The position numbers and the translations under genes were made by a program. From the NCBI GenBank assembly GCA_030141605.1, contig JAQGDQ010000040.1, positions 650,501 to 714,500 on the forward strand: a stretch of DNA of 64,000 nucleotides, read 5' to 3'. The notes beneath the pieces are model-generated. The model was not told the DNA's origin. It did not search any database and saw only the letters and a list, made by a program, of their open reading frames with translations. Source of the stretch: Tubiluchus corallicola. Taxonomy: Eukaryota; Priapulida; Priapulimorpha; Priapulimorphida; Tubiluchidae. Within the stretch, counting starts at the first letter, position 1. Each line of letters opens with the position of its first letter. Shown here piece by piece: positions 39,001-50,916 of the stretch.

Positions 39001-40643
39001 AGAAGGCATTTACAGGTAACTTTTTTCCCCAATATTAATTAGGTATGGTGTTTACCCTACTGGCTAGGCACAATGATAATGTTACAGTAGTTTAAATAAA
39101 CAGTTTCGTATGTAGGCTTATGTGAAACTTTCAATTATAATTGTATTGGCTAAACAGAGCCAACTATCCAAGAAAATTAATATCTTTCAAAGCTGCAGTG
39201 TGAATAGCAACGAACAGCTCTGCTTTTGAGTTACAAATTCTGACAAATTAAACACAGAAGTATTTGTAATTTTTATTTTTTCACTCTACAAACAGTGCTG
39301 TGAGTGCAAAATCAATACTTGTATAACTTAGGCTATACTGAAAACAATTTTATGTATTTTGTAGATTATGTGTGATATGCTCCGTATTTAACAATCATGG
39401 ATTACATCATGTGCTCTGTAAAATTCTTAACAAAAACTGAGTAGCTAAATTGCTAAAATCCCAATTTAAATTTTTAACTTTTCCAGTGACAGAAAATTTT
39501 ATTGAAGACTCGAGGAAACTCAAGTTCTTGATTTTGCCTGAGAAACGTAAAACGAAATTTAGTATTCCAAAACGAACTTGTGCCCCAGCAGCTACACACG
39601 TGCCTCTGTGGCACATAATATAATGCAAGATTCTCTTGCCATGGCTTGTTTTAATGCATTAATATGACATATTCTGAAAACTCAGGAAATCATAACAGCA
39701 ATTTGACAACTTTTGTGGTTTATAGTACATTTATATAGTGTTTTATGTAGTGATTTAAACCTAAAATAAGATAAAATAAAATTATAAAATAAATAATGAA
39801 TTTAAGAGTAAGGATAAGATTTCGTTTGCACTAAGGCTTCTTTACACTATATTTTAATAACTAAATTTAAATTTGTTTGTTACCAATACATAGGATACCT
39901 TGGGTCAAATACTAGTGTATGGAAACAGTATGATGCCACAGAGTTGGTGAAAGCATACAATGGGCCACCTTTAAACGTCCTTATAGATCAAGTAAGTAAG
40001 CTGGCAAAAGACGATGCATATAAACTGGCTGAGCTGATGTTACTTTGCAAGTAGATCTATTCAATTTTAGTTTATAATGGTTCTTATGGAGAACCATCAT
40101 TTTACAAAACATCTTTACACGTTTGCTGGAATTTGCATTAATAATTGTTGCAAAGATGTCTATATTCACAATAGTGATCCAGTAAACACATATTGTTGTC
40201 ACTCTCACCTCAAATAGTAGAAAAGCCTCATATAAGAATTTTTAAAGGTTATGCTCTGAGATGGTTCCAGGTGTCGTTTTGCAGACCATATTTTAAACAA
40301 TAAAGTGAAACATTTGTATTTCATAATTTAATATCATCTATTTTTGTTTAATGAATTGCTTGGATCATGCAGCAATTGTAATTAGCTAATAAAAGCTGCA
40401 TAGTAATGAATTAAGTCTTCTGTAGATATAAAGATTTGTGCGACTTCACTCCTTTTTCAGGGAAAATGTGACAATTTCCTCAGTCAAGGACAACTACTTC
40501 CAGATAATTTTGTTGCAGCGTGTGCACTTAGTGGAGTTCCAGTTGAAATGAGAATGCAAGATGGATATGATCATAGTTACTTTTTCATAGCTTCTTTTAT
40601 GGAGCATCATATAAAGTTTCATGCCAAGCATATGCGTGACTGA
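33088..40643 (+). CDS. ESD: S-formylglutathione hydrolase (esterase D)
   Basis: The enzyme hydrolyses S-formylglutathione to glutathione and formate in cytosolic formaldehyde detoxification. Seven exons join in phase: 33088-33150, 36995-37100, 37880-37978, 38368-38501, 38838-39015, 39894-39991 and 40461-40643. The product is 286 residues; human is 282 as remembered. Exon 1 encodes [20 protein letters not shown], matching the family N-terminus. Diagnostic blocks are [52 protein letters not shown], the nucleophile motif [10 protein letters not shown], and [17 protein letters not shown]. The triad Asp lies in QGKCDNFL and His in [10 protein letters not shown]. All introns are GT-AG; intron 1 is 3.8 kb. 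A polyadenylation signal follows at 40948. The gene is convergent with MED26. Confidence 0.96.
33151..36994 (+). other. ESD intron 1
   Basis: This 3.8-kb intron has no convincing exon. Around 35683-35720 it contains a sequence (GACGATTGTTTCGGCTACTG then CCATTATCAA) of the kind often found at ends of Penelope-like or related repeats. The minus-strand frame at 35256-35483 has no recognisable domain. Confidence 0.45.
38585..38665 (-). repeat. tRNA-like sequence (degenerate tRNA or SINE head) in ESD intron
   Basis: Read on the minus strand it has GGTAGTCTAGCAGTTTAAGA resembling a D-arm/A-box and CTGCTTGTAAGCAG resembling an anticodon arm with TGT. GGTCCCTGGTTCAG then resembles the B-box. The T-arm does not pair well and the acceptor stem is not clear. 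It is therefore a tRNA-derived repeat or decayed tRNA-Thr copy rather than a functional gene. Confidence 0.4.
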
Positions 40644-40947
40644 ATTATAGGTGTAAATGTATCTGTTAAGTTCCCTGTGCAGAACAGAAATTGCAAAACG
40701 TGTCATTTGTTGCCACTAATGATAATCACTACAGACAGTTTAAATTCAGTCATATATGATTGATAAAGTGCCTAGTGTTTTTTAACTTTGACACTGTTGA
40801 AAACACATTGTGTCGTGGTATATTATTTTAGAATTTGGAAAGTAATTCTAGAAATTTGAAAGTATTAAGATTTATTAGATAAAGATTTTGTAGAAAAGTA
40901 AAGCTGTGATCATCATGATATGATTCTGTTTGTTATAAATTTCTTAA

Positions 40948-40953
40948 AATAAA
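40948..40953 (+). terminator. ESD polyadenylation signal
   Basis: A canonical AATAAA lies about 305 bases after the ESD stop codon on the same strand. Confidence 0.6.
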
Positions 40954-41103
40954 TGTTACGATGATGTTAAATAACCATGATCAATTGTATTTAATCTGAT
41001 GGACCTGTTTTTATTAGTAATAGCATAGTAAAACAGTAGTAGTGAACAGTACTAACAGTGACAGTAAAACAGTCATTTCACCATTTTTACCCAATTTGTA
41101 ATA

Positions 41104-41884
41104 CAGTCAAATCCCGTAAATACAAGTTTCACGGGACCCAGATATTTTTTGTATTAAGCATACTATCCATCACGTACATTTTTATTAACTTCTAATGTAT
41201 CTTGTACCTATATAGCAATTATATTATGACATCTGTAATCTCTAGAGTGGTTGTCTTTTGACCAATGAGCATAATTTATCCTTGTTCAACCTCATTTCAC
41301 AAATACAAATTACAAACAACATGCTGCCAGTCGGTTTAGTAGAAGCAAGCCTGCAAGCAAGAGGGTTAGTGGTGGCAGAGAGTCTGCAGTATGTGACTTT
41401 GCTGTTTTGGGATTTTATGCTACATATATAATGGCAATTTTTTATCAGTGGCAAGCCTGTCTTTTTTGAAAATCAGTAATTTGAAGGCATTTAAATCTAT
41501 GCAGCTGACTGATAAAATCAACAGTAGGCCTAGCTATCATATACTGTGCATATATACATTATGTTATGACACAAATCAGTTGTAAAAAAATCAGCTGAGC
41601 CATGGGCTCATACTGTTGTCAACAGGTGAAGAGTATCTAGACTGGGCAGGCCACAGCAGAAATCGTATTAGAAGTGTTTTTTGTATTAAACTTATATTTG
41701 CGGGACTTTGAGAAATCATAGTAGAAAACAAAGTTTTGTAGTAACGAGTTTCGTATTAACCGTAAGTGTAAACATAATGTTTTATTACATTAAAACCTAC
41801 ATCATAGCCTTGGCAGGTACATAATAAAATCATCCTAATACTAAGTTTCGTTATAAGCTGAATCATATTACCGGGATTCGACTG
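41104..41884. mobile_element. Nonautonomous pogo/Tc1-like DNA element
   Basis: The left end reads CAGTCAAATCCCGTAA and the right end, reverse complemented, CAGTCGAATCCCGGTAA, giving a terminal inverted repeat of about 16 bp. Both ends are flanked by TA (41102-41103 and 41885-41886), the target duplication of Tc1/mariner/pogo elements. Further GTATTAA and GCGGGAC-type motifs repeat inside both ends. The 781-bp interior has no transposase frame, so it is a MITE-like derivative sitting between ESD and MED26. Confidence 0.75.
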
Positions 41885-41886
41885 TA

Positions 41887-42610
41887 TCTACTTTAAATAA
41901 GATTCCGTTATTCATTTTTAGTTTTGTTTTAGCTTGTGTGTAAAGAAATAAAATGCAGATACATGCCAAATACCCAACTACGTGTCTGCATTACTCTACA
42001 AGGTTTTTTCGGTTCTTTCATCGCTGCCAAGAAACGCATTCAAATAGTGCTGTGTAAACATTTGTCAAAGATAAAATTTCAGACAACTTTGACACGCTCA
42101 GCATTGAGCCCAATCACATCACTTTTATATTTCTAGCAACTTTTACATAACAAAAAACTATCGCAAAACTATAACAAAAACATGAACACAAAGAAAAAAG
42201 TAACGATGGATAAGTTAATAGCAGCTACAAGCCATAAGCCAATGGATAGTTCTGAAGAAACTTCCAGATGAGAGTCCAATAAATCCACGTAAATTCACAT
42301 TTTAACGAACCCTCCAACAGTGAATTTTTATGTGATCTTTTTTCTGAATATAGTTACAAAAGAAGAGTCTCAATTTTTTCTCTCATCAACAAGAGCAAAT
42401 TTTTCTTATATTTTGCAATGTATGAACATTAAAAATTTTTGGAATTTGTTTTCAAAAGTAATGAGTTTCGTATAACTGAGACCAGCTCAGTATTTCAATA
42501 ATCTAACTGCCGGATATCAGGAATTCTGTCTAAAAATATGTGCACTATGCTGTTTTAAGCAACTTGTAATTGTACATGAGCTTTGCAACAGACCAACTCA
42601 AAGACACGAT
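41887..42610. other. ESD-MED26 intergenic stretch
   Basis: Nothing beyond AT-rich sequence is seen here, apart from a plus-strand frame at 41936-42136 without domain features. The MED26 3' UTR ends near 42600. Confidence 0.4.
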
Positions 42611-42616
42611 TTTATT
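42611..42616 (-). terminator. MED26 polyadenylation signal
   Basis: Minus-strand AATAAA lies about 175 bases beyond the MED26 stop codon. Confidence 0.55.
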
Positions 42617-42790
42617 TTTGAATTATAGCTGGAGCAGAAATTTCATAATATAAACAGTGAACAAAATTCATGACAATACATCCCAGCCAGTAACAAATGG
42701 CAAAATCTTGCACATACATTTCACATAATATATTAGCTGATCACAAATCTACTTTCCTCATTTTACACTCATTATTTATAATCCTCATTA

Positions 42791-45700
42791 TTAATCATCA
42801 ATATTTACATAAGGCAGTATATGAATATAGTCATTCTGGAGAGTAGGTAAAGAGAGGCAGGATGCCCAATCGTGCCACTCATTTTCATCATCATAGCAAC
42901 CGTTAACACCAGGCCACCTTTCATTACATAGTCTTTCAACCCGGCTTTCTGTGACCGGTTCATGTATTACTTCATATTCCTCTTCTTCTAGTACAACAGT
43001 TGATAAGTCAATAGGCAGGAGAGAAGGGCATTTTTTATCTTCAACTTTTGCCTCTGTTTGAGACTCGACAAGTGGCCTTCCAATAATGCTGTCAAATAGC
43101 ATTTCGTCAGTTGGATTCTCAGACAGATTGCTGGATGAGTGAGAATTGTTGAGATAAAATTTCGGCCTAGATTCCGTTTCTGCTTTAGGCGAGCTTGCAA
43201 CAGGTGAATTGAGTCTTGGCAAGTCAGGACTCGTCACAGTTTGTTCGTGGTATGAGGTGTGTGAGGTACCAGGAAGAGAGCTTTCTAAAAATTTTTCTAC
43301 CATTTCAGCTTTGGTCTGACTCAGGTCTGCACCCATGGAAAGCAATGCAGTACTGTTCTTTCTTGTATACTTCCTTTTCTTCAAAGAGTCTGGAATCACA
43401 GATTTGTGATCCTCCTCATGTGTCAAATCTTTGATTTTATGAGAAGTGATCATACTGATAGTCGGAGAATTTAAGGCTGTTGGCGTTTTTGCTTGCAGTT
43501 CTTCGATTAGTTGGGCAGTCGTTTTCACTTTAGCCAACCTAGGCAGTTTAGTTTGCATATCACTTTTGCTTGGTTTACTCAAATCGACGTCTGTCTGCAA
43601 AAATTCGGAATGATCATTGCTAGCCTTTCCCGTAAATTCGTCTGACCTTGACAAATTTCCCATCATACAATCTACACTGCGAGATTGTTTAAGATCGTTA
43701 TTCACAGTGGACAACACAACACCATTAATAGTGTCTGTTTTTGTATCTAACATTGGTTTTTTGACATTGCCCGTTTCAGGAGAAGTGGTTACAACCTTTC
43801 TTCTCCGTTTTTTATTAGCGGCATTTGTTACACTTAAGTCTTGACTGATGCCCTTGTTATTAGCATTAGTGATTAACAAATTTTTACTGTCAACAGGAAA
43901 ATCGACTGCACTGGATGACAGGCCAGCAGTACTTTGTGAATGTGATACTGACTTAGGCACTGCAGGACTAGTAAGCCTGCTGCATGATGTACTTCCAGCG
44001 GTCCTAGAGAGCTGAGAGGGTGGGTTTGAATAACTCACATTTTCTGCAGGACTAACAGGCACAGAACTAAAGCTTGGTGCTACCTTTTCACCATTAACAC
44101 CAGCTGCTTGTAAATGTTGTGAAGATGGCAGTAATTTTTGCCAACTTTTAACCAGTTTTTTAGCACGCTTTGCAAGTTCATCATTGTTGGTCTTTTTTCG
44201 CAATTCATTGACGAGTTTCCCAAGACGTGTTCGCTACAAGCGTAGAAAGAAAAATTAGTTACAAAAATTAAATAAACGTACTTGACATAATCATAGAAAT
44301 ATGGGAAAGTTTAACAATTTTCATAATAATAATAATAATAACAATAATAATGATAATAATAATTTTGCTTAGTAAGGTGCCAAAGCAGATAGGTAGGTAT
44401 AATTGACAGCATTTTTGTGAAGGATATATGACAATGAAGGCTTGAAATTTTATTAACATAGGCCTAACGAAGCCACTGCGACAGCTTCTTTAATTTGTTC
44501 AGGATGGAGCCCTACATGCAAGCAGAAAAGGCACAATCTAGTACTACTCAAGAAAGCCAATAAAAAACTAAGCAAGAAGCAGAAAATCTCTAAATTAATA
44601 AACAATTACTATCCCTAATCCTGTTTAACTAAAAGTATCTTGAAATTTTAAATGTGCCTCTTTTTACCTCCAAGTCTTCTCTAGTGAATGTGGTACGTTC
44701 CAGAATAGAGATAGCTTCGATGCATCCTGCCATATCCACAACCTAATACATTGATAAAAGAAAGCAGTTTTAAATGGCACTAATTAAGAAAATCATAATC
44801 TAATCTTGCACTAGAAGCCCTCTAGAAAAACAAATCAAAGTTCAAGTGGTTAGGTCAGATGAAAAGCAAAGTAAACATGTGCAATTAAGTAGTTATAAGT
44901 AAGCAAATTTTCAATAGAAAAAAATTTAAAGAAAATCAATGTCTAATTAAAGTCAAAGTACCAAGTCATTTTATTCATCATTTTTGCCGATGAAGTGCCC
45001 AAATGTACATTAAGTTTCAGGTTTTTAAATCAATTTTACTGCTATTGCTGCAACAGTAAGTAGCTTAAGATGCCTAAAATTTGATAATGTGATAACTTGC
45101 AAACTTCTTGTATCTTAGTTAATAAGAAGGACTTGATGCTGAGATCTGTTAGGAATTCACTGTGAATATAAATACCAGGTTGCTTAGCCCACCTCTGTTT
45201 ACCCTCTCTTTCTTTACCACCACTTTCAATTTCCTTTTCTTGCTCACTTTCTAGTCTTATTTATTCATTCTCTCCTTTGCTTTCTCCAAAACAACACGTC
45301 TCTAAACAATTAGCTTTGTTACAAATGTTCAACTAACAAGTGCCACCTCCTGTTTAGTGAGTGGATTTCTGCGTACATGCAAAAATTGAATGCACAGGTT
45401 TAGTTACACAAATTCCTAAATTCAAAAAATGAAATAAACAAACTAAGCACATAAATATGCCCCATAATTTTTAGATACAGATACGGTATTAAAAATTTCA
45501 AAAAATCTGGGAGTTAGGCCTTCTATGAAATTTAACAATGATAGTTGCATACACTAGTGAATGTTCTTTCCAATGATATATAGCACCATGCATTTCACAG
45601 TCCCGTTTTTCAAATCTCACTTTTAGGTGTTGAAACAACAATGCAAGCAAGTAATGGAAATCCCATTCTGGATGTAATAAAAATAGAAAGCTCTAGAGTG

Positions 45701-47237
45701 TTACAAATTTTGCAGCTAGATGGGCAAACTATTTTTGCTTAAAATCAATTCCATTCGGTTAGTAACACAACGACCATGAAAATATTTTGAACGTGCATCA
45801 ATGTCCACTATGGCTGGATGTACTCTAATGGATGATCTTTCTTATTTATTAAGAGTACTGAGCAGTACATAGATCGAAGGAGATTTAAAGACCAATATAA
45901 CCTCAACAGACATTGAAGTTTTTAATGCATTATTATGATTACATAAAGAATTCATAGTTATTATTAAACGAAGGAAACGTATAAATTAATGACATACCTT
46001 TTTCTGGCGAATTGTGAATGCGTCCATTGCCATGTTTCATGTCTTTGGCGTAAGTGAGCAGTAAAAGCTCATATAATAGTGAGGGCTTGGTTTGACTATT
46101 AACTGGACTGTATCATAATCTTGTAACTCTTGAAAATTTTATGAGAGAGAAAAGAGAATTGATATGCCAACCTTTTCCAATAAAGATTTTGCTCCTAGAA
46201 GAAGCAGAACTTTCACAACTTCAGTAACAACAGGCATAATAAGTTGCCATATTTTACATTTAGTGGAATAGGTAATAGGCTACTAGCAACAGTAGAAGAA
46301 CTCACTGTGAAGTTTCTGTCTGAACTGATTTTACAATAATGATAAATGTCACACAACCAAGTATTTCCCAAGTGCAAGTATTTGATGTAGTTCCAGTGTC
46401 ATATATATGTTTACATGGATTATATCTGAACTTACATTTTTGTACAGTGTTTGTGTCACCTAAATCACTGGAGCTTCTTACAACCAAACCAACAGTATAC
46501 AGAAAACAAAAAATTCAAAGAAATGCAGATTAGGTAGAAAAATGTAGAGGATCAGATTTGAGTTGAAAAGGTATTATTAAATACACTGACGAGGTGAAAT
46601 ATTTTGGGTTTTATCAACCAGTCATTAAATCGGATCCAAATGTCCAATCTATAAACACAAAAAGCAAATTATCAAAAAGATCCCAACGACAAGAACTGTG
46701 GATATATAGTTTGCGAAATGATGTAACTGTATACATACAATAATCCCACCTGAAAAAGAGCTTTCAATTTTGAAAGTCATACCAGAATGTGGACAAGATG
46801 AAACCATAGAACAATAAAAATATTTCAAATTCATGGGTGGTTCCACATAAAGAGCAACTAATCTTTATAACAATAATCGGAAAGATGTGCTGCACTACTG
46901 TAACGATATGCAAATAGACAGGAATAAAGAAAGAAAACTAGCACTTGTTATAGAAGAGCAACAAAATGTAGGTAAGAGTGGAATGATTTCCCTGATGCAA
47001 CAACAGTTAATGGAATTAAAAGGAGCTAAGAATTAAGTTACATACATAAAATAATAGTTAGTACACAAATCAGATGATTCTAACCGAAATCGAGTAAAGC
47101 CCATTTACGTCACTGCCTCACCCTTCTCATACTTATTTTGTTAAGTTATACAGAGTTCAGCTGACCATACTTACATTGCTGTGTTGGTCGATAGTCTTAA
47201 GAAGCTGTGCCTTAATATCACTAGGAGTATGCTGCAT
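42791..47237 (-). CDS. MED26: Mediator complex subunit 26
   Basis: MED26 is a metazoan Mediator subunit that recruits elongation factors to RNA polymerase II in the nucleus. Three exons join in phase 0: 47175-47237 (ATG at 47237), 44668-44742 and 42791-44233, giving 526 residues; human is about 600. The N-terminal TFIIS/LW domain spans roughly residues 1-85: PSDIKAQLLKTID in exon 1, CIEAISILERTTFTREDLE in exon 2, then RTRLGKLVNELRKKT and LAKRAKKLVKSWQKLL. A long low-complexity Ser/Thr/Lys-rich middle follows. The C-terminal Mediator-binding block is conserved: RWPGVNGCYDDENEWHDW and ILPYVNIDD. The alignment of exons 1 and 2 with the human N-terminus is gap-free. A CpG-rich segment just upstream (47380-47390) fits a housekeeping promoter. 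Confidence 0.95.
44322..44361. repeat. AAT/ATA-type trinucleotide microsatellite
   Basis: A run of about 13 AAT-like triplets with two substitutions lies inside MED26 intron 2. Confidence 0.8.
44743..47174 (-). other. MED26 intron 1
   Basis: This 2.4-kb intron is AT-rich. A minus-strand segment at about 46007-46040 (ATG GAC GCA TTC ... then GTATGT) mimics a short first exon in phase, but homology favours the exon at 47175-47237. Confidence 0.5.
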
Positions 47238-48190
47238 GGAGCTGTACAAAAACTCTCAAAACTAGCAGAGACAACAGTTACCTCCAGCTAGCTTGCAATC
47301 ACACCGACATCCGCTAGTTGGCATAAAGTAGAAGTTGAAAATTGAAAAAGTATATAGCGAACGCCGTGCGGTTGCGGCCGCGATAGCTCCAGCCATAGTT
47401 CCAAAATCTGTAAAGAAGAAAAACGCTTCATTAAGGACCAACGGACCATTATAAGTTATAGTCAAGTCGGTAAACACTACAATATGAAGCTTACAGGTAT
47501 TAACAGTATTACTATAGAAAAAAGTCGCTACTAGCACTGCTATAAAGATAATTTGTATTAAAAGCGAAAGATTAGAGCTTTAAAAAGTCTTTCTTTGACA
47601 AATTAACAACAATAATACTTTTATAGCTCATGAGTCGTACCAAACGTATAATATTAACGGGTGCATGCCTTATAAAAGTTGATAATCATGCCGTTAAACA
47701 TGTAAACGAAGTGAAATTCGTAAGTGTTATCTGTGACAACTTAATCATGGCATAACGTGGGGCACAAAGAAAGGTAATCACTACGATTATAATATGATGA
47801 ATAAGATCATCCGGTAAACATTTTACTGTATAAATGCTGTTTGGTAAGCGCTAGGTTGGCAGGTTATTGCGTTTCGTATTTAGTGCTAGCAATTTTGTTG
47901 GCATTGTTTTATTGCTGCCTTTGTCCCGGGTATCTTTCCTTCATTGAATTTTAAAACATTCACCTACATCTTAAGTTATGTTATGCCACTGAGATGCTCT
48001 TGTGTAATGTTGTTGCTCTCGATGTTGCCTAATTTCATGCGAGCCTTTATCAGAAGTTTATACCTTTGAAAATGATGTGCAGCACAGTCAGCACGTCACT
48101 CTTTTGAAAACTTAAAAATTAATTCTGGCAATAGGTAGAACTCGGCAACCACAGCCACTGCTAGAGGAAGTGGGCTAAAATCTGCAGAAC
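47238..48190 (-). promoter_or_regulatory. MED26 5' flank / probable promoter region
   Basis: The stretch upstream of the MED26 start includes a CpG-rich patch around 47365-47390 containing GCGGCCGC. A minus-strand ATG at 47395-47393 opens a frame out of phase with MED26, flanked by an acceptor-like CTTTACAG and a donor-like GGTAACTG. It may be transcribed leader sequence with an upstream ORF. The rest to 48190 holds nothing recognisable. Confidence 0.35.
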
Positions 48191-48420
48191 TTGTTCTAAA
48201 TTGCTCTTAATGCCACAGTGAGCGTCCTATAATATGGCCATACTGGGTGATGATGTTCTGCGATAACACTAGGTCAATCCTGTAAAATCTGCTGTGGTGT
48301 AGGTATCGTCGTCCAGAAATAAGAAAACATCGAAGCCTCACTTTCCTGAGGCTACAGAAGAGAGGGAGCACCCGATTCTGGCACAGGTTATTCAAGAAAA
48401 ATTCGTGCTGCACCCGTGAC
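48190..48420 (-). repeat. Diverged BEL-type LTR fragment
   Basis: The segment 48297-48355 matches 51293-51351 over 59 bp without gaps at roughly three-quarters identity, including the block CCTGAGGCTAC. That second site lies in the presumed 5' LTR of the BEL element. Since this copy lies beyond the other LTR remnant and is more diverged, it is probably part of a separate, older LTR. Confidence 0.5.
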
Positions 48421-48587
48421 ATTGACATGTTATTTAATTAAGATTAAATATATTAGCGTGTTTTCTCTCTCTGCTTAAAAACCTTGACAAATACATACTT
48501 GATTTTTGGCCCGAAAAAATAACAGTTGCTAAACGCTTGTGTATAGACTTCTGTGCAATACAATTTGACTGAATGATGCATAGCAAT

Positions 48588-48655
48588 GTGTCGTTTTGAA
48601 AAAAGGTATAACAGTAAAATATACTTTAAACGTTTATTGATACAGAAGTTTCCAC
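48588..48655 (-). repeat. 3' LTR remnant of the BEL element
   Basis: 48601-48655 matches 50946-51000 over 55 bp with two mismatches and contains AATAAA (minus strand). The corresponding copy at 50946 lies directly before the presumed primer-binding site, so this is the end of an LTR. Its upstream part is missing: the sequence switches from protease coding to LTR at a shared TGTGGAAACTTC, pointing to a deletion through short homology. Confidence 0.7.
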
Positions 48656-50785
48656 AAAACGAAGCATTTCCGGCTAGAAAATCTCCTAATGGACTGCGAT
48701 GGGCAAACAAATCATTCTGAATATGGGTAGCTGGAATCATTGGTCCCATAATGCGGTTGATGAAATCTTGTCCAATGATGACATCAATTCTTCTCTGGGT
48801 GTTTCTTCGTGGTGGCAAGTTCAATAGTCGTAGCTGCCGAACTTTTTCCCAAGCTTGTGCGTTTAGTCGAATTGGCTTTACTTGGAATGGAGGCGCTAGC
48901 TTTGGAATTGCATAAGCTTGAATTTGTAGACTAAAATCTTTAGACCCCTTTAGAATGAACTTCACTTTACTCGACTGTACTGACTCTATTACATCTGTGT
49001 TAAAGCGTGATATTTCTAGCTTGTATCTTTCCATGCGTAATAGATTAAGTCTAAAAGCTGCTCTGTCGCTGATACTTGAATGTTTGGCTCCACCATCAAC
49101 GTAGACAAAAACTTCACGAGCCTCTTAAGTTTGCGGATTCACTGCTGTGCATGGAAACGCTGGCATCACAATGCCTTCCTCTGCTGGATAGGTGACGTGG
49201 AAATCACGCTGCTTAACTATGATTTCAGTGACGCTTGGTTCTGTCTGTACAGATAAATGTTGGGGAGATAATATCTCTCGTTTCTCGCAAAGCGCTGAGT
49301 TGTGACTGGTACTTTTGCAGTGGAAACATGGCTTCTGTCTGTTGCAGTCTTTCATTAAGAGCCGGGTACTCAAACATTTGTAGCATCTTTTAGCATTGGC
49401 TATCATTTCCTTGTTTTTTTTGGATCTACCACCTTCTTGCATTCGTCACTGTAGTGATTGTCTTTTCCACAAAAGGCGCATCTCAGTTTATTTCTCGTAA
49501 ATGTTCTGAATAAGATTTGCAGTAGGGATAGCTTTTTCTGTTCCAGAACCCTGGTTCCGCAGCTGTGTTTTCTTAACTTGTCCTTCATTGGTTCGATGCA
49601 AATTTACTTCTTGGTAGTCTTGCAAAAATGAAATTAATTCTTCCATTTTTACTGCATCTCTCTTTTTGCCTTGATACAGCCGAAATCTATTCATTTCTTA
49701 CGTCAGATATTTAGGTAGTTTTTCTACTAACTCCCTCACGTGACTGTCGAGGGCTTGATTTGTTGTCTTGACGTTTGAGCGATATAGTAACTGAGCGTAT
49801 TTCATCGGTAATTTGTTCAAGGTTACTCAGGTTTTCTTTCACGTGTGGAACTGCTTTCAGGGACTCCCAATGAGCTTTCTCTTGAAAACCGGGATTGCCG
49901 TAAAAATTCTTCAAAATAGTGACTGCTTCACTGTACTTGTCGCCTTCCATTCCCAACCCTTTAATTTTGTCATACGCTGGTCCTTCTAAAACTCGATGTA
50001 GATCGTCTAATTTCTGTTTGTTGCTGAGTTGTCTGCTGTCACGGTTGATTTTGAATGACTCCCAGAAATTGTTCCATTGTAATGCGTTGCCGTTAAATTT
50101 TGCTAGTTCGATCTTTGGGAGCCTCGCGGTTGTAAAATTCATAGTAGAATCTGATGACATATGCGGTGGCGGACTGATCACGGGTTGCTTTTTTACCGTT
50201 TTCACCGACTCCAGGATTAACTCTGGCCTCTTCTTTGCGTTATTTTCGTTCGCGTTCGCGTTCTCGTTCTTCTTGAAGCGTTTGGAACATCTGTTGTTGC
50301 GATTGTAGAAACATTTGCATCATTGCAAGTGTAGCGTCTTGTTGTGACAGCGATCCGCCCTGCGCTGGTTGATTTACCCGTGACGTAGTTTTATTCAGCA
50401 ATACTTGATCCCTGGATGTAGTATTTTGCTGTGTTGGCAGCGAAGTGGCTTCCGTCTGATTTTCGTCAGACATTTCGACCTTATCAGTTGGTCTCGTAGC
50501 TTGAATTACATTGATGACGTTACCATTGCAACCGAATTCGGACAACTGCTTTGTAGTAAACGTTCCCGATTTCACCAGCTGAATTAGTAAATTATTGTCG
50601 CAACATTTCAAGCATGCCCATTGAAATTCGCCCAGCTTACTTAATGCCTCATAAAGTTTCTCTGTTAGTACATGATCTTGCTTTAGGTTTAAACAGTTTA
50701 TACACCACCAACGTTCACAGCTGTCACATATCAACCCACTTGCAACACTTTGATGACAATTTATGCATTTGTTATCTTTAGCCAT
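48656..50785 (-). pseudogene. BEL/Pao retrotransposon gag-protease remnant
   Basis: Minus-strand frames in order give the 5' half of a BEL/Pao polyprotein. 50240-50785 has an N-terminal PHD-like zinc finger (CINCHQS, CDSCERWWCINC, WACLKC) and a Q/E/R-rich coil. 49711-50205 is a DUF1759-type Gag with LPKIELAKFNGNALQWNNFW. 49125-49694 has zinc knuckles (CAFCGKDNHYSDEC; CFHCKSTSHNSALC). 48656-49034 is a DUF1758-type retropepsin region with RRIDVIIGQDF. Frames shift near 50235, 49700, 49450 and 49100, so it cannot make one protein. Reverse transcriptase, RNase H and integrase are absent, deleted up to the LTR remnant. Confidence 0.88.
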
Positions 50786-50916
50786 AATTAGTCATTACGA
50801 AAATGTTCGAAAATTATTTACCGGTAGACAGACGTCCTAGCGAGTAGACGATCGCTCTTTCTTGGTAAACGTAGACTGCATACAAGTATCGTCGCCCACT
50901 GATTAGCAGAAAACTA

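Noticed and set aside
46007-46040. Short in-phase MED26 exon candidate (MDAFTIRQKK then GTATGT)
   Set aside because: The exon at 47175-47237 matches the human MED26 N-terminus without gaps and joins exon 2 directly; no family sequence corresponds to this candidate.
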